A stretch of 64,000 nucleotides of DNA from Notospermus geniculatus (taxonomy: Eukaryota > Nemertea > Pilidiophora > Heteronemertea > Lineidae), in contig NMRB01000825.1 of the NCBI GenBank assembly GCA_002633025.1, positions 97,309 to 161,308 on the forward strand. The letters run 5' to 3'. Each line of letters starts with the position of its first letter. Positions within the stretch are counted from its first letter, which is position 1. The notes beneath the pieces were generated by a model. The model was not told the origin of the DNA. It ran no database searches and was given only the letters and a program-made list of their open reading frames with translations. Position numbers and translations under genes: made by a program. Below are positions 23,201-38,200 of this stretch, piece by piece.

Positions 23201-26200
23201 GTGCTGATTAAATATATCAAGGGATCGCCACAGGATGAGGTGTAGCATATTTGCCTATGTTTGAAAGAAATATGCAAATAGCTTGGAGGTGTCGTTGTGG
23301 ACAAATGTACAAGCCCTGCTTGTGGCTGGTGTTGGCCTTTGTGCAGAACACAAGTCTATAGGCCATGCATTCTTGTTAGCATGCCATTTACCTAAGATTT
23401 TTTGAGGAATCATGTGGCGCTCATACGTGTTGCACCTGCCATAGCGCAAGGAAGATTCGTATTCACTCGTATCATTCCAAAAGCGATGATTCATGGGTAG
23501 CAAGAAAAGGATTCGAGTTGCTCCTATAGGTAAACTAATTGCATTTTCTCAAATCTCTGGCACTGAAATGTAAGATGTAACATGTACTTCTGGGGAAGCA
23601 CGTTGGACGCAAGTCTTACCGACTTGTGTTGCAGTCAGAGCCTAGGTAGATGGCAGCACTGAGGAGAGGCGTGGTCTAGTGGTTAGCGAGGCGAACTCCT
23701 GATCAGAGGGTCCCAGGTTCGATTCCCAGTCCTGACCAAGAAAAAAACGCGCTCGCTTGTGACCTTGAGCAAGTCACTTTGCCTCACTTGCTTCACCCCA
23801 CCCCACCCAGGTGTAAAAGGGGTACCTGGCTGGTAGTGATGGTCTATACATGCTATATAAATGTTAGTCCAAGAGTGCCGAAATCGTCTGCCGGGACTGT
23901 AATACTCCCCAGGGAGTGGAGATATGAGATTGGAATGAACAGGCCTATAGCTGGGGGTAATAAAATAAAATTATTTTATTACCCCCAGCTATAGGCCTGA
24001 AGTGAAGTGCCTTGACACTTAAATGTAAAAGGCACTAGCCCACACATTATTATTATTATGGTGAGCCAGAATGAATCTAGCTCGATGCTTTAGCGTAAGT
24101 GTTACTTTAGACACTGACCATGTCACGGCCGTCAACGTGTTAGCATTTCCGAGTCCAATGACTTTCTAAACGATACGAAATGATGCCATATTCCCTATCA
24201 TTGGTCTTCATTCCCTTGTTATGGTGGGGAGTGTCATTGCGTAAAGAATTAGCCATCGAGTCCCCATTTGGATGATAAAGCACTCTCCCATATTCTCCAC
24301 AGGCTTGGATATAATTAGTTGCATCATCTAGAGCAATCGTGAGGCGTTTGATATAATATAACATTCATATATGTATGACAATTGGATGTGCTGTATACGA
24401 TTAACTTAGTTAGTTACATAAAAAAAACTTCCCAGGGTTCCTGTTTACTCTGAGCGATATTCCTGTTGTCATTCCATTTGCTTGGGTCAGATGTGAACTA
24501 TTTGCTTAACACAAAAAGACAAAAGCGTGTGTGATGGAATTCTGAAATTTATCAGATCAGTGGAGATATTTTCAAGGACCGGCCTTTCACTGTCAACTTT
24601 AAAGTGATCAAAGTGTCAAAGTTGTTGGAGCCTGTTCTTCACAAAATTGTTCGAAAGAGTGACCCAAAAAACTGTCAGAAGCAAAAGTTGCTGCACAGCG
24701 TCGGTGGTTGCGCAACTCAACTCAAGAGTGCAGTCATTCATTGATTAAACAATGATTCTTGTTTGTACTTTAGCATCCCTGTCTCGTCCTGTCTGTGGTG
24801 TCTCTGTCGGTCGATTCAAGTGACGGATGCGTGGGATTCTGAATCTGACATCAAGTGGAGTCCAATGTGTCCCGCAGTCTCGTTCCCGTCGATACCCGAC
24901 TTATAACTGCAAGAGTTGCCCTTCCTTTGCTGTGTGTCTCCAGCTTTTAGTGTTCAACCAACCTCCTGTCAGAGTGTCCGAATCTTGGTTTGGGAGGAAG
25001 ACCATTATCAACAGAGTTACTCTATTTTGTGCTGAATGCTTTTCCTTTTTGACCTGTAAAGGAATATTGTTAGAAATTTTTAGTAGTCTACAACAAGCAA
25101 AATGTCAAAGACTGGATTTACTAACCAGCATGGAAGGGAAGGTAAGAAACATAGACCTACATGTACATGGTTAAATAATAAGAGAGCATTTATTGGTCAT
25201 TTTGTGTCGAAACTACCATTGACATGAACAGGAATTACATCATTCTGACAAGAGTGTGCGCCAGCGAGTTTGACAGAGTTGCATGTTTATGGAATTGAAG
25301 GCCAAAAGCTTTTCATTTGTTGTCACCATAACCCTTGGCCCCCTGTGCTGATCGTGGACCTTCCAACAGCCTTGAATTGAGTTGACACGCCTGAGTTGTG
25401 TGTTGTAGGCCTACTTGAATCACGATTCACCTTGTCAGCCCTGCTGGGTGGGACAGAGTTTGAAGATTTCGTTGTTGAGCTGACTTCTTATCCTTGGGAT
25501 TCACCGAATAGTTCCTTTCCTATGACAGCAAATCTCCATATTTCAGTGTTTTTCTGGGCTTACAGGTGTGATATTGAATTGGTAAGGCCGCTATCTGAAT
25601 TGGTACCGAGATAACGCTGTACTTCTTGCTTTTCTTGAAGGAGAAGGCATCACATTGGCAAACAGCAACAGTGTACAGGATGGAATTGAAGAAAAACAGC
25701 CATTACCTGAAGGTTCTTTTGGTGTTGTTCTTGATGTTGTCCATGAAGTTTGATTGATTTTACGATGATTTCCTGTTGTCTTTGTCTTCTTTCAGTTTAA
25801 TACCGTAGTTATGTTGTATTGAGTTTTTAAAGATGTCGAACATAGCACACATCTCATTTTTATTTCTAGTTGGTAAAAATCTTGAAAAATTGCTCGGTTT
25901 CACTTCACAAAAGAATAATGCATGGTTCTGATGCCAAGAATGCTTGGCAGGCATCCCCTTTTGTGTTGTGGAATTTGGAAAAAACAGGAAGTGTTTGAAT
26001 AACACTCCAAGTATTAGCTGTGGTTACACTACATAGAAATCCCCGGGCTTTTTGAGCCCGTGTCAAGCCCGGGCCTGAAAAAAACCCGCCTGAGACCCGG
26101 CGAGCGTCTACACTACTAAAATCTAGCTGAACTTAATTGCTACGCCCGGCGATAGGGTCGCTACTGGCACGCACTCTTCACGAAGAGGAGGCGCTAAATT

Positions 26201-29200
26201 GGAGTGCTGGCTTTTTACCGCGCATGCCCACAAGACACGCCGCCTGTCGCGGTGTTCAAGAACTAGACAAAGCCCGGGTCTATTGCGTCTACACTACTTA
26301 AAAAACCCGCAGGAGACGCGGGTCTAAATTAAGCCCTCCAAAAACCCTTCGAAATCGGAGGGTTCAAAAAGCCCGGACTTTTCATCCCCGGGTCTATTAG
26401 ACCCGCGCTTTTAACAGGTGTAAACAGAAAAAGTCCGGGTGAGACGCGGGTTTTTATGTAGTGTAAACAGGGCTATAATGTACTTCCTCTGAAAGTGTTT
26501 GAATTTTTCTTGTATGTTTGTCGTAATGGTCTTCAATTCAGTTTACTGAAGGCATTCTAATTGATGCGCAGTGTAAATCTGTGATCTTCATCTTAGTGGC
26601 CGACAAGACTACTCTTCCTCCGAGTGATATGATTCAAAAAAATGATGGCCTGCTAGATCCAAAATGGCAGTTGACTTGACAAGGCCTCATTTAAGAGTGG
26701 ATCGAATGAGGTATCCCAGACCAGCTGCTAAGTCTCATGCATTTACACCTGTTCTCCCGTGAGCTGTGTGTAATCTCATGCATTTCCCCAGAAGTGAAGC
26801 TCTTGAGAAAAATTGCTTTCCCTATTTTACAAACTGCATTTTCCAACCGCCTTTGCTGACTGTAGTCTGCTCCCCGGCAACGCTCACACCATCTGCGGTT
26901 TGATTCTGTAATCAGTGTTTTACCGCCAATGCTATTTGACCAATCGCCGCCCTTCACTGAATGACATTGTGCGCCGTGTGGCTCTGTGCAAATCTTTGAA
27001 AGTTGTCATGTTTCAGATTCTCAAGCAATTAAGGCAACCTCAAAATAGCCCATTCTCCAGCAAAATTTTGCCCAAGCTCCAGCAAGGTATCAGAACACCC
27101 TTGGCAGGTCTGCCATCCTGATACACCCCACGATGCTCTATTGCATCACTCTATCAACCAAAGAAGATCGTGCTAAGATTCATGCGCAGCGATGGTAGAT
27201 CTTGTCAGCAATCTTTTTGCAATGCAATTACATCATTATGACATCATGTAGTGGCTTTGAGTAATGTGACGCCATGCATTATAAAAGTATATGTGAGATG
27301 GTTGTGTCATGGATTCTGGTCTATCATCGTGAAATGTTTGAGTGATATTTCCTTTAACTTATTTCATTCTTATGTTTCAGATACGGAAGAGAAGTCTCCT
27401 CCAAGTGACCTGAACGACGTAAAGGTGGATACGAGTGACGAGGTGAGTTAGTAACAGAGGTATTGCTGTCTTCTTGACGTTTCTTCTTGATATGTCGTCC
27501 ATGTGTTTGACTTTTCTTCACTAAAACTCCAGACAATCTTCATGACTACAGCGCCGCCTAGTGTCTTTATCAGCTTTCACTAAGAGATCAAATCACAAAG
27601 ATTCAAAATCACATCACAACAACTTGATAAAATCTGCGAATTGCCCATAGTCCCAGATGTGCTTTCCGAGATTCCTTCAACTCTTGGCTATTGCATATGC
27701 ATGAAGTTGTTCACCCTTTTGCATGATTTTTCGACTGATTGATCAGTTTTTGGCGATCTTCCCAAATGTATCGGATCAGAATCCTGCCTTTCAGTGGTGA
27801 ATGTCGTCTTCAGTTATGTTCAATGGGAGCAAGGCTGATTAGTGTAATAGCTGATGATGTAAGATGGAGCTGTTCCTTCAGTTGCCTGCTCTCCCACTGA
27901 TTATGTTGAGATGTGGTCTTTACCATTGGAGAGCAGGGCCCATGTTCCCGAAGCCGGCTTCGGGAACATGGGTCCAGAGTAGGCCTACAGTATGCCCATT
28001 ATCTACCCTCCAGTCCTCAACTTCTAATCTGGATTTTGTCAGCGTCTTCAAAACTGCTGCAAGTGGATAAAGATGAAACAGCCTCGCGTTGACGTAGAAG
28101 TTAGGACGGAAAGCTTGGCACCTGCGTTCAATGACCTTGATATATTCAATGATAATATAGAGCCTCCGGTAGTAAGTTTAACCGACCCTGACTGAAAAAT
28201 GTCCATGTGTACCCTAGAGTTAGGATTGCCACACCCTTTTTTTTCATGCTGAGTAATATTCAGTTTATCCAGGTACACCATTTGATTTGGTTCGGTAGCC
28301 CAACAGGAAACTATTAGTGACATTTCTTTACTTGACCTGCTTCACCCAATCACTCACTCCATCTATATTGGCATGATCTGTTGAGGTGCACCATCACTTG
28401 TCCACTGCCACAAAGCTTGCGCACTTGTCATGCTGGGATTCGAAGCTCGTGATTGGTTCCTGATCTCACCGTTGAAATCGCTAGCATTGTCGTCCACAAT
28501 CGTGTGATCATCTGAAAAGCGTGCTGATTGGTTGAAAAACCATTGATTGTTCTTTTGTTACGAAGGCGCCACCGATCTCGGTATAAAATCCTATAGAGGA
28601 CGTACAGCGACGATTATGACGTCACCGCGACGATGAGATGCCGCTACGTTGGACGGCACATCCAACGCATTAGCGTCAGATGACGTCCAACATGGCTGAC
28701 GTGCGAATTATGACGTCAGTGATGACGTCGCGTGCACATCCTCTATTGGTGGGGGCAGGAACCAATCTTTCTTCAAAGGTGGGGAGAAATATCCAAACAT
28801 CATCTCTTTTCATAAAATCTGGTGCGCTAGTTTAGGATTTTCAGTCAGGGTTTATACTTTATTGGTTGGTATCGTTCTGCACCAATAGAGTGAACACCCT
28901 TCACAACATTGTCGTCTGCTGGCATCTTTCAATACGATTAAACTGCTGTTGATTGTTGCATGGCATTTCTTCACAATAGACTCTATCACTCCAAAAGACA
29001 CTGCAGCACCTGATGGGGCAGTGTCATGACGTCCCACACATCATTTCTGAACACCATGGCGTGAATCGAAAAAAAATCCAGTTGTTTCAGGGATCATGAC
29101 ATTGGGGAAACAATTTGATTTTTTCCATCTCCGTCAAGACATCATGAAATGACGTGCTGCACTCTTTTGGAGTGATATCGTCTATTGCCTGTGATGTTGT

Positions 29201-32200
29201 CATGCAGGCTGCCTTCCAGTCAAATGGTAAAAGGCAGCATCTGTACCAAGAATCAGGAGGAGTATGTTTGATTGAAGTACATGTAACAGCTAGACTTTGT
29301 TACAATAGAGAGGCTGCACAGCGGCCCGACTCGGACTTCAACTACTGGTACGAGAATGAATTGCAGTCCGCTATGGACATCCTTGATAAAAACGATTCGA
29401 TAGAAGATTTCAATTCGTCAAACACCATAAATTGAAGGCAGAAAAATTTGGCCTTATAAATCGGAAGTGCAGATATATAATGAATATTGAAGTCGTAATC
29501 CTAGTCGTTACGACTTGAAACACGACTATAATATTTGTGATTTATGTGCACTTCCGATTACGAGTCAAAATTATTCTGCCACAGAGTTATGGCGTTTTAC
29601 AGTTTGCAAATGTCTATCAAATCGTTTTTATCAAGGATGTCTACAGCGGTCTGCAATTCATTCTGGTAGTTGAAGGCGGAGTTGGAGTACGACAGCTGCA
29701 CAACCTCTCTAATGTTCTCGAGATAGAGTACCGGTACGACAATCAACTATCTTTCCTTCTGATCCCAAGTGGCTACTGTCTTTTGCCATTGGAAATGGAA
29801 GGCAACAGGGTCCTGGTAGGAAATTAACCAGGCCGTACTTCTCATTTGAACCCATGCTGTGATCTGCTTTGTAGTGTAGGGTCCTTTGGTGTTAGAATAC
29901 TTCTGGCTTATTTCAAGAAAGGTGGACATGGTGGAGTGGATTATAAGCATTTGATATTCTTTGACTTTGACATCAAGCCAAGGTCATGCACCGATAAAAT
30001 CCACCTCTCAACAAAATATACGCTACAATATTCGTCCCCATTCATTATTTTTCTTCCCAGATTGACTATTCGGAGATAATGTGATGATACATAGCTCGTT
30101 ACCTACAATTGATCCCCTGTCAGCTTGGACAGGTTATGTGAATGTTCAGCTATCAAGTGCCTGGAATCGCTTGTTTATAATAGCTAAAGTCTACACCTAT
30201 GGCTTCACTAACCATACTGTTGCCATTGGCTACCAAATGGGCACGAACGTTCCCGCAGTTGAACGATGAAACCACAGAGATTACCCTGGTACTTAGGTGT
30301 GATGCTGTTTTTCAAATGTTTGCATGTGTAATGCTCTATTTCAGCCCGAAGCTATACAGCTTCGCCATTTGCCAGTCGGGAAATATGCGAAAATACACCC
30401 TTCTTCATCTTCTTCTTCATCTTCATCTTCATCTTCTTCATCGGGAACGAACGCACCGGTACTGATCTGTTTAAATTTCGGCCCTCCTTGCTTGATTGCA
30501 GTCATTATCCCAAAGTTTGATGCATTTCCTCTGCTAGCTTGGAGTGACTGCAGTAGAAACCTCACTGCGTGTCACGGTCATGGCTGCCATTCCCAGTCCT
30601 CGCAAGAACTTCCACTGCTGAAAGCGAAACCCGGGACAAATCTTTTCATGTTGGGGGTCGGAGTCATTGGAGTGTGATGCTTTCTTGCTTTTCGACAAGG
30701 ATGAGTAGTGACTGTCACCTTCCAGTTGTAAATAGTTGGCTATTAGGGAGGTTTCGCAAGCACCCGGTTAGGCCCTATGACGACGTATACCCACACAATA
30801 GATAAACGTCATCGTAGGGCCTAACCGGGCTCTTGCGAAACCTCCCTAATAGTAATACCCACTGCTCCGCTTCTGAACATTGCTAGTACATGGTCATCCT
30901 TACTGGATTGTCAGCAGCATACAGCTCTCCTCAGATTGCTGTGACTGCCGACATGGAGACTGTTGCATGGTTTCCTCCACAAGATGCATTACCCTACTGT
31001 GAGTATAAATGGCATCCCGTTTCGGCCAGGAAACAAACCAACATGCAGTCGCATCCACAGCGAGTGATTCTCCCAGTCTTTCCGAGAAAATGAGATGAGC
31101 TTCCCAGCAGAGGCTGGCCATTCCTTGGCAGTTCTCCAGCCGACTTTTTAGCTACATGTAGTGTAGTTGGCAACAGAGTTATAATCAAATTGCATGATTT
31201 CTTCACCAGAACATCATAAATATTCATGTACCGGTAACTTCAACTTGCACATCAGATAATGGTGATGTCATGTTGCAAGCACAAGTGAGGAAATCCTGGC
31301 ATGCTCAGCTCAGTTCATCATCAATGAGCTTGCTGTTGATTTCATATCACTCTAGGGACCAAATGTCAGGCAGTGTCTCTGTTATGTCCGTAGACATCGA
31401 TGCAACTGTATACATTATTGATATGGCGGATTTACATTTCGGTCGCATGATATGGTCCAACAACGGCAACCGCCGCTGAGTTGGTTTATACCCTCTATGT
31501 AGTCACTTGTCATCCAACGTCAGACGACATCACTTGATGACAGTCGCTGGTGGCAAAGTGACATCACTCGATCAAAGTGTAAACTGCTTACCGATTGTGA
31601 CTACAAACATTGACATCTTTTGCTAGTATAGAGGCTTTGCAAATGACGTCACAAGCCGCCATGCTGGACGGCACATGCTGCAGAGGCACAGCGAAACGAG
31701 CCTTGCAGGCCCCAATGACATTACGTCAAACAATTGCAAGGCCTCTATTTGGTAGACGAGTGTTTTGTGTGAAGTGCAAAGTGCCTTTCCCGAGGTCTCA
31801 AACTCGTGCACTGATATCTGGTGCCTTCCTTAGATAGAGGAGATAATTGTAAACTACCCAATTGCATGTCACATGATATCTTCCCAGTCTTGAAATCCAG
31901 ACAGAATTCTTGGAAATATGGATTTGTTGTCTGGTCTATTGTCAATCCTACAAAACCCATCAACTATCACTGGCAGTCCTCCTGAATGTCAGGCTATGTT
32001 GAAATATCCCAATTTAATGGCAAGATCCGGGGGCAAGATAAAGCGATGGTCCATGCAGCATCCAGCTGGATTTTCAAATGCAGATTTTCCTTGGTGTTGA
32101 TACTATGCTTGTTAACGTACTCCGCCGTCATTGACAAATACACTGTTTTCATGGCGCGATAAACTGTCACTTACTGAGACATACATAAATAAAACATCCG

Positions 32201-35200
32201 TAAATGCTTCAACCGCATCTCATGCTTCCACTCAAGTCTAGTGTAAAGTCTAGTGCCACTAGACCTAACTATATAGACCTACTATATAGGCTTTGCCCTC
32301 TTAATTTAATTGTAAAGTGGTGTTGACTATACTCCGCTTCACCATACAGACCTACACGCTCAAAACACAAGCCATACTTTCTGATTCACTGGAATATTTC
32401 GTTCACCATCCACTGTGTTTTATTTGGCTGATTCTGGTTTTATTTTCCAACGCAAGATCATGACTGATTTCATTTTGCACACTTATTTTGCATTCAATCG
32501 TTGATAATGATCTTACTAAAGCGTTTTTCGCCTGTAAGGGTAATTTAAGCATGTATCATCATGGTGGTTGTCTCTCGATCATTTTGATGTTAGGCAATGA
32601 TATATTGTGTGAATTCATGTCCTGATAAGCCCAGGCTTTTTTCTTCATGATGGATTTGGCTATCGTGCAAAGCTGTCTGTGAAATGCTTCTATGATAGTG
32701 TTAACTATTACCATTATGGCCACACCACCATTAAAAGCGCATAGCTGATCGAGAGACGTATCTGGTCTAATTTTCAGCTAATTGGTAACTCAATTACCAA
32801 ATTAGTGTCCAGTCCGTGGGACTAGGTGTCCAACGCACATTTCCTAGGGACCACATGATTTCTAACCTCATTTCCAGTATTTCATGTTTCATTTAATAAC
32901 CGTATTTCTTATGAAATTTTGGCTGTTTTTTTTCCACGTCAGATGGGTGAGCGGGCACCGCTAGCTGGTTCCATGCATGGCATAGACGTTGAGGAGGCCA
33001 AGGTAGCAACTTGCTCATTGTTGTCTGCACTTTGATGCACAAATTTGAGACCAATTGTTCTATCCTCATGCCAAGATTGAAGTCCTTGCCCTTTAATGGT
33101 GCCAAATCGGTTAATGTCGTCCTGGGTATAACAGAAATATACCCAGGTTCAATGTTGTCCCACAAAACTATACCCTGGGTAGTTCGATCTACAAAAGTAT
33201 ACCGGTACCCAGTACCGTAGTTTTGAGCCGGTACGAGTTAAGAACGGATCTCGCGTGATCAACAGGACCGCATGCGATTGGTACTTCTGCCGTATACCTG
33301 GGCGGCATGTTCGTGAGAAATGCATGTTTTTTCGACTTATCATGCTTGTGGTCATGTGACATTTGCAAGAAGAATCTCGTCTTCAGGTGCTGTATCCAAT
33401 CCTGAGTATACTTCTGTAGATCGAACTTTCCCCAGGGTAAAGTTTTGTGCGACGACGTTGACCCTACCAAAGATTTTGTGTCGTGTTTTGGCTTTGCAAT
33501 TTGCTAAAGCTTCGTGATTGTGGCTTTCAGTGTTTTTGCTCTTGAAGACGAACTGTTTTCAAATCTTTGGGCAAGCAGCTTCTGGCGTGATGATGGAACA
33601 GTAGTCATGCTAATATAGAGGGAATGTTATCTTGGGCATATATACCTTGGCACGACTGGTTACGGTCACTCCCGAAAATTAGAAAGACCCAGCTTTATTT
33701 TGACTTACTTTTTAGCAGCCCTTGATAGCTCCTTCCTTCAGACACCCTAATAGTTGCAGTGATGATAATAACAGCTTGGAGTTTGAATAGACTCTATCAC
33801 TCCAAAAGAGAGCAGCACCTGACGGGTCAGCGTCATGACGTCCCGCACGTCATTTCATGATGTCTTGAGGTGAGACGAAAAAAAATCAAATTGTTTCACG
33901 ATGTATTGATCGCTGAAACAACTGGATTTTTTTTCGAGTTGCGTCATGGCATTCAGAAATGACGTGTGGGACGTCATGACGCTGGACCCGTCAGGTGCTG
34001 CACTCTTTTGGAGTGATATCGTCTATTCACTTAAAACTTGACAATACTTAATCTTGGAGAGCTGAAGAGAAATGAATTAGAGATGGGTCAGGCATGTGAC
34101 AGGGCGGGGCCCGGTTGGGAAGATGCAGGTTGACCCCAGGCAGTCAGAAAGTAACCCTAACTCCAACCAGGCCCTGCAACCTGCACTTCATATCGACCTA
34201 TGTTGGTTGGAGGTGCTCCTGCATGTCCATCGTTCCTGAATACCGCTCAGTTCTTTGGATCACTGAAAGCAACAGTCTATGGCAAGCGGTAACAGTAATT
34301 TCATGACGATGGATGTGATCAATTCACCAATCTGGGTTTGTGATTTTAAATGTGACTAGTGAGTGTGTCTGGTAATGCTAACCCATTTACACTCAGAGCT
34401 AACAAGTAACAAATACGGAGGTTAATAACATGTAACCTGGCAACTAGCTCTCGTGCTTTTAGATAGAATAGAACCCTTGTGAATGGTTGGACACGGTTGC
34501 ACTTTTGGTGGTTTAGGTGACACACCCAGGGCTGACACACCATTGATGTTGTATTCACCTGGTTTTATGCAGCTATCAAGTTTAGCCCGGACCACCCCCC
34601 CTCAGGCATCGTCGTTCACTCGACGCCAAAATTCGTCGAGTCCCCAGTATTAAGATTTTATCTTTTGGTCGAATCCCCAACTAGCAATATTTTTGCGGCA
34701 GTCGTATTTGCACCGAGTACCTTCACACACGAATACTTGCGCGCGCGAGTGCCCGACCAAACAGGAACAATGACTTTGTCGAATCGCCGTCGATAGACTG
34801 ACGAACGAGTCCCCCACTTCCAAAATACTGCAGACTGGCGAGTTAGTGTCGAGTGCCTGAGGAGGGGGGGGGTCCGGGATTAACTTGATAGCTGCATTAA
34901 CACGAAGAATGGGTCTTGCAAATGCCATCTTTCGCAGTGGTTCTGATTTCTGACTTGATCAAATGCACGCATTTCAAATTTGCAAAATTCGTTTGTGTCT
35001 GAGAAGCATGCATGGTAGACAAGTTTGACATATTACTTAGTAGGGTGTAGCAGCACTATGCATGGTAAATATAATAAGGCCTAGAGGGCCGTATGCACAG
35101 GTCGAACTTAAGTTAAGACAAGTTTTCTCTTTGCTTGAAGCATTGAGAAAAGTGAGACTAATGAAAGTGTGGCTGAAGTCCAACCTGTGCATACGGTTAA

Positions 35201-38200
35201 AGTCATCATAGAGCTGTGAAAAATAAGGGTAGCAAGAGCTGTGAGACACTGCTGGTCACACAGTTAGTCATCTGCATGGTAGCTATATAGGCACCACTTG
35301 TATCTGAATGACACTGAAGACTGCAAGGATGACCATTGTGAATACCCATTCCTGCCTTGGCCTGACGGTAATTTGTTCAAAAGTACATGTATGTACAAAT
35401 TTGTTGTTCTATAGCGTGCAACCACATTTATGTGCTGGCCTGTCTTGCTGCTGGAAACCTTTGTCGGACTGGGAGGGCTTTCTGGATTACCAACAGCCCA
35501 CCGTATGTTGGTTCTTGTCAAGGCGCTGCTCCACAACACGGTTACGGTATCTGTCGAAGTTTGCTCTCAGAACTGTCCAAAGACTATCCTGTGGAAGTTG
35601 TTCAGCTAGTGACTGTATGACAGCAATTATTGCTGTCTGACAGCAATAATTGACTATCTCACAGCAAACTTTCGGTAGAAAACTGTCACGTGGAGCAGCA
35701 CCTTAGTAGTGGTGTTTTGCGAAAGGTTTCTGGAGCACCCTGTACAGCAAATAACGAAAACGCATGTGTCCCCATATTTTCATTATCTCCTCCCATTTTA
35801 CCCCTAGTCCTTCCAGGGTTTCTTAATGGTGTGATGTTCTTTCCATGGTGTGTCTTTTTGTTACTGATAATTTTATGAACTAACCATGAAGGTTTTTACT
35901 GATCTTTCAGGAATAGCTTGCAGTTACCGACATACAAATACAATAATATAACCTTTAGGCCTAAAGTAACTTGGTTGTAGTTCTTGCCATCTCATATGAT
36001 GTATGAAAAGATTGGTATGGCCGATTGTTGAATGTCAAAATATTGACTGAATAAATTGGTGTTTCCTGTACTTGATGTTATGAAGTACAGTAAACCCTCG
36101 CTATAACGTACCTCGTTATTACGTACTCCCGGATATAACGTACATTTTCCATGGACCCCAAATTTTTACCCAAAATGTTATATTTCCTTGAAATCCCCCG
36201 CACTCAGGCTCAGCCGATCATTGTACATGTTAAGTGTATACTTTGTACAATAATGTACTGTAAACTGTACGTCTCCCCGTCACACCACGCTAATGAGCTT
36301 GGGTCAATTAACACGAGTTGTCTTCATAGTCATAGTCATTGTACGCGTCGTGGTCTTAATAGACCTTTGCGAGTTTAGTTTGTTTGGCTGTTATGAGTGT
36401 AAGTAGGCCTGATTATGACAATTCATCATCAAAAGAATGAAAGGTTCGTCAGACACGTTCTGAAGTTACTAATAAATGGACAATATCCCTGCCAAGGCAC
36501 CTTCCCAGCAGGCACCGCACGCATGTGTAGATCTATTCCGGATTCGCGAAAAAGGTACCAATGCCCAGTTTGCCGTCTGACCCTGTTTGCGGCGCAGAAC
36601 TTGGATGCTGCCGAATGTAAATATTGTGGTAAAATTCAAACTAAATCATAGAATAGTACCAACTGTTTCATTTTTTGCGATATTCGTGAAGCAGTCGCGG
36701 CGATCGCCGTAAGACCCGCGAAAACTGGTACCGCCGTCAAATAGTCTGCATGCGACGGTCGGCATACATGCACTACGGTCCCTGTGCACGTTCGCCATTC
36801 AAAATGGACACGCCAAAAGCCTTCCTCGCTATAACGTACACCTCGCTATAACGTACATTTTGCGTGGATCCCGACGTGTACGTTATAGCGAGGGTTTACT
36901 GTACTATGAAATCGCCGCTCATAGTTGACCATGATGACTTGTAGACCTATTTGTGGGATCACTTTTTACATTCCGGTACTTGAGCATTTCAGATTGTAGT
37001 TGTTCATTGGTGTGTGCACTTGTCTCGCTCACTTTCATGCGGTAGTTACTTAGGTACTTTACGTGTTAGGATAGTACTTTTAAGATTCAGGGCCCGGGTG
37101 CACAAAATCATACTAGGCGTAGTATCATTCTATCTCCTAGTTGGCTTCTAACTTCGTATACAAAAGCATAGAATGATACTACGCCTAGTATGCTTTTGTG
37201 GAACCAGGCTCAGGAGGATAGGGTGTTAATTTTATACCAACGTTATTGCTATTTTGTCTGAAATGGCTGAATTTTGACTTGTGTCCACAGAATTATCAGA
37301 CATGTAGTATCCATCCTGGTGGACCCCGAGGAACGGTAGGTTGGACGGCACCAAAAACCAACAACAAATTTAACACTCTACCTCTTATGTTGTCGTACTA
37401 TTGGTCATGTGTATAACATTATCTTTTGTAGCGGGTTAACTCTTTCTTTCTGTAGGCACTGCATCTCAACTTGTTTTGTTCTGACGATGGGTTTGCCATT
37501 TTAGTTTCTAACGATGTGACATTTATGGCAACCAGTCATAATTTGAAATATGGTATGACTACATTGGGAGATGGGTCTAACTCAAAGGCAATGGTACAGA
37601 TTATGTATGATCTTTACCTTCAAACAAAGTGCATTAACTTCACCCTCTTTCAGGATATAACTCTGACTGGAATATCCCAACTATTACACCACGAGTCTAT
37701 GTCCATGCAAATTACAAATTAACACGTTTGCGTTCTAACTCACAAGTTTCCTCGCCCTATCTTGATATGTATGTTGTATCTCATAGAAAGAATTAAGGTT
37801 GTGTGATTATTAGGCTCAGTGATTTAAGACCTTTTCTGGGGCAGCCAAAAAGACTTCCATTGTGACTTCACCTCCTGTTCACCGCCAGACATTTTTCAAC
37901 ATAATACAAAGCATCTCAAACTGGAAGGGGATAACTCCAAATACAATAGGAGGAGGAAGTTGTCAGCTTCATTTTGATACCAATATATCTGCTACTAGTA
38001 TGAAACTTTATGTGAAAAAATTCTGTAAATAAGGCCATTTTTCTCGCTTTCCACGAATATCAGAAAAAAGCACTAGAAAAATGCACTAGCGGCCATTTTG
38101 TGTAATGCATTCTCCAGTAAAAATGGACATTTCAAAGCGATGTTACTCCAAAACCATTTCAACAATCCTCATGAAATTTTCTACGGTTGTTCATGGTGCT

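Noticed and set aside
23667-23740. Possible functional tRNA gene
   Set aside because: A and B boxes are present but no proper acceptor stem; the body and ATT tail show it is a SINE.
37458-37722. Open stretch after TTTCTTTCTGTAG ([16 protein letters not shown]...) as an anoctamin exon
   Set aside because: The acceptor and phase are acceptable, but the peptide has no anoctamin similarity and ends in a stop without a donor. The exons at 37291 and 38613 already join in frame. It could be a rare truncated 3' end, not listed.
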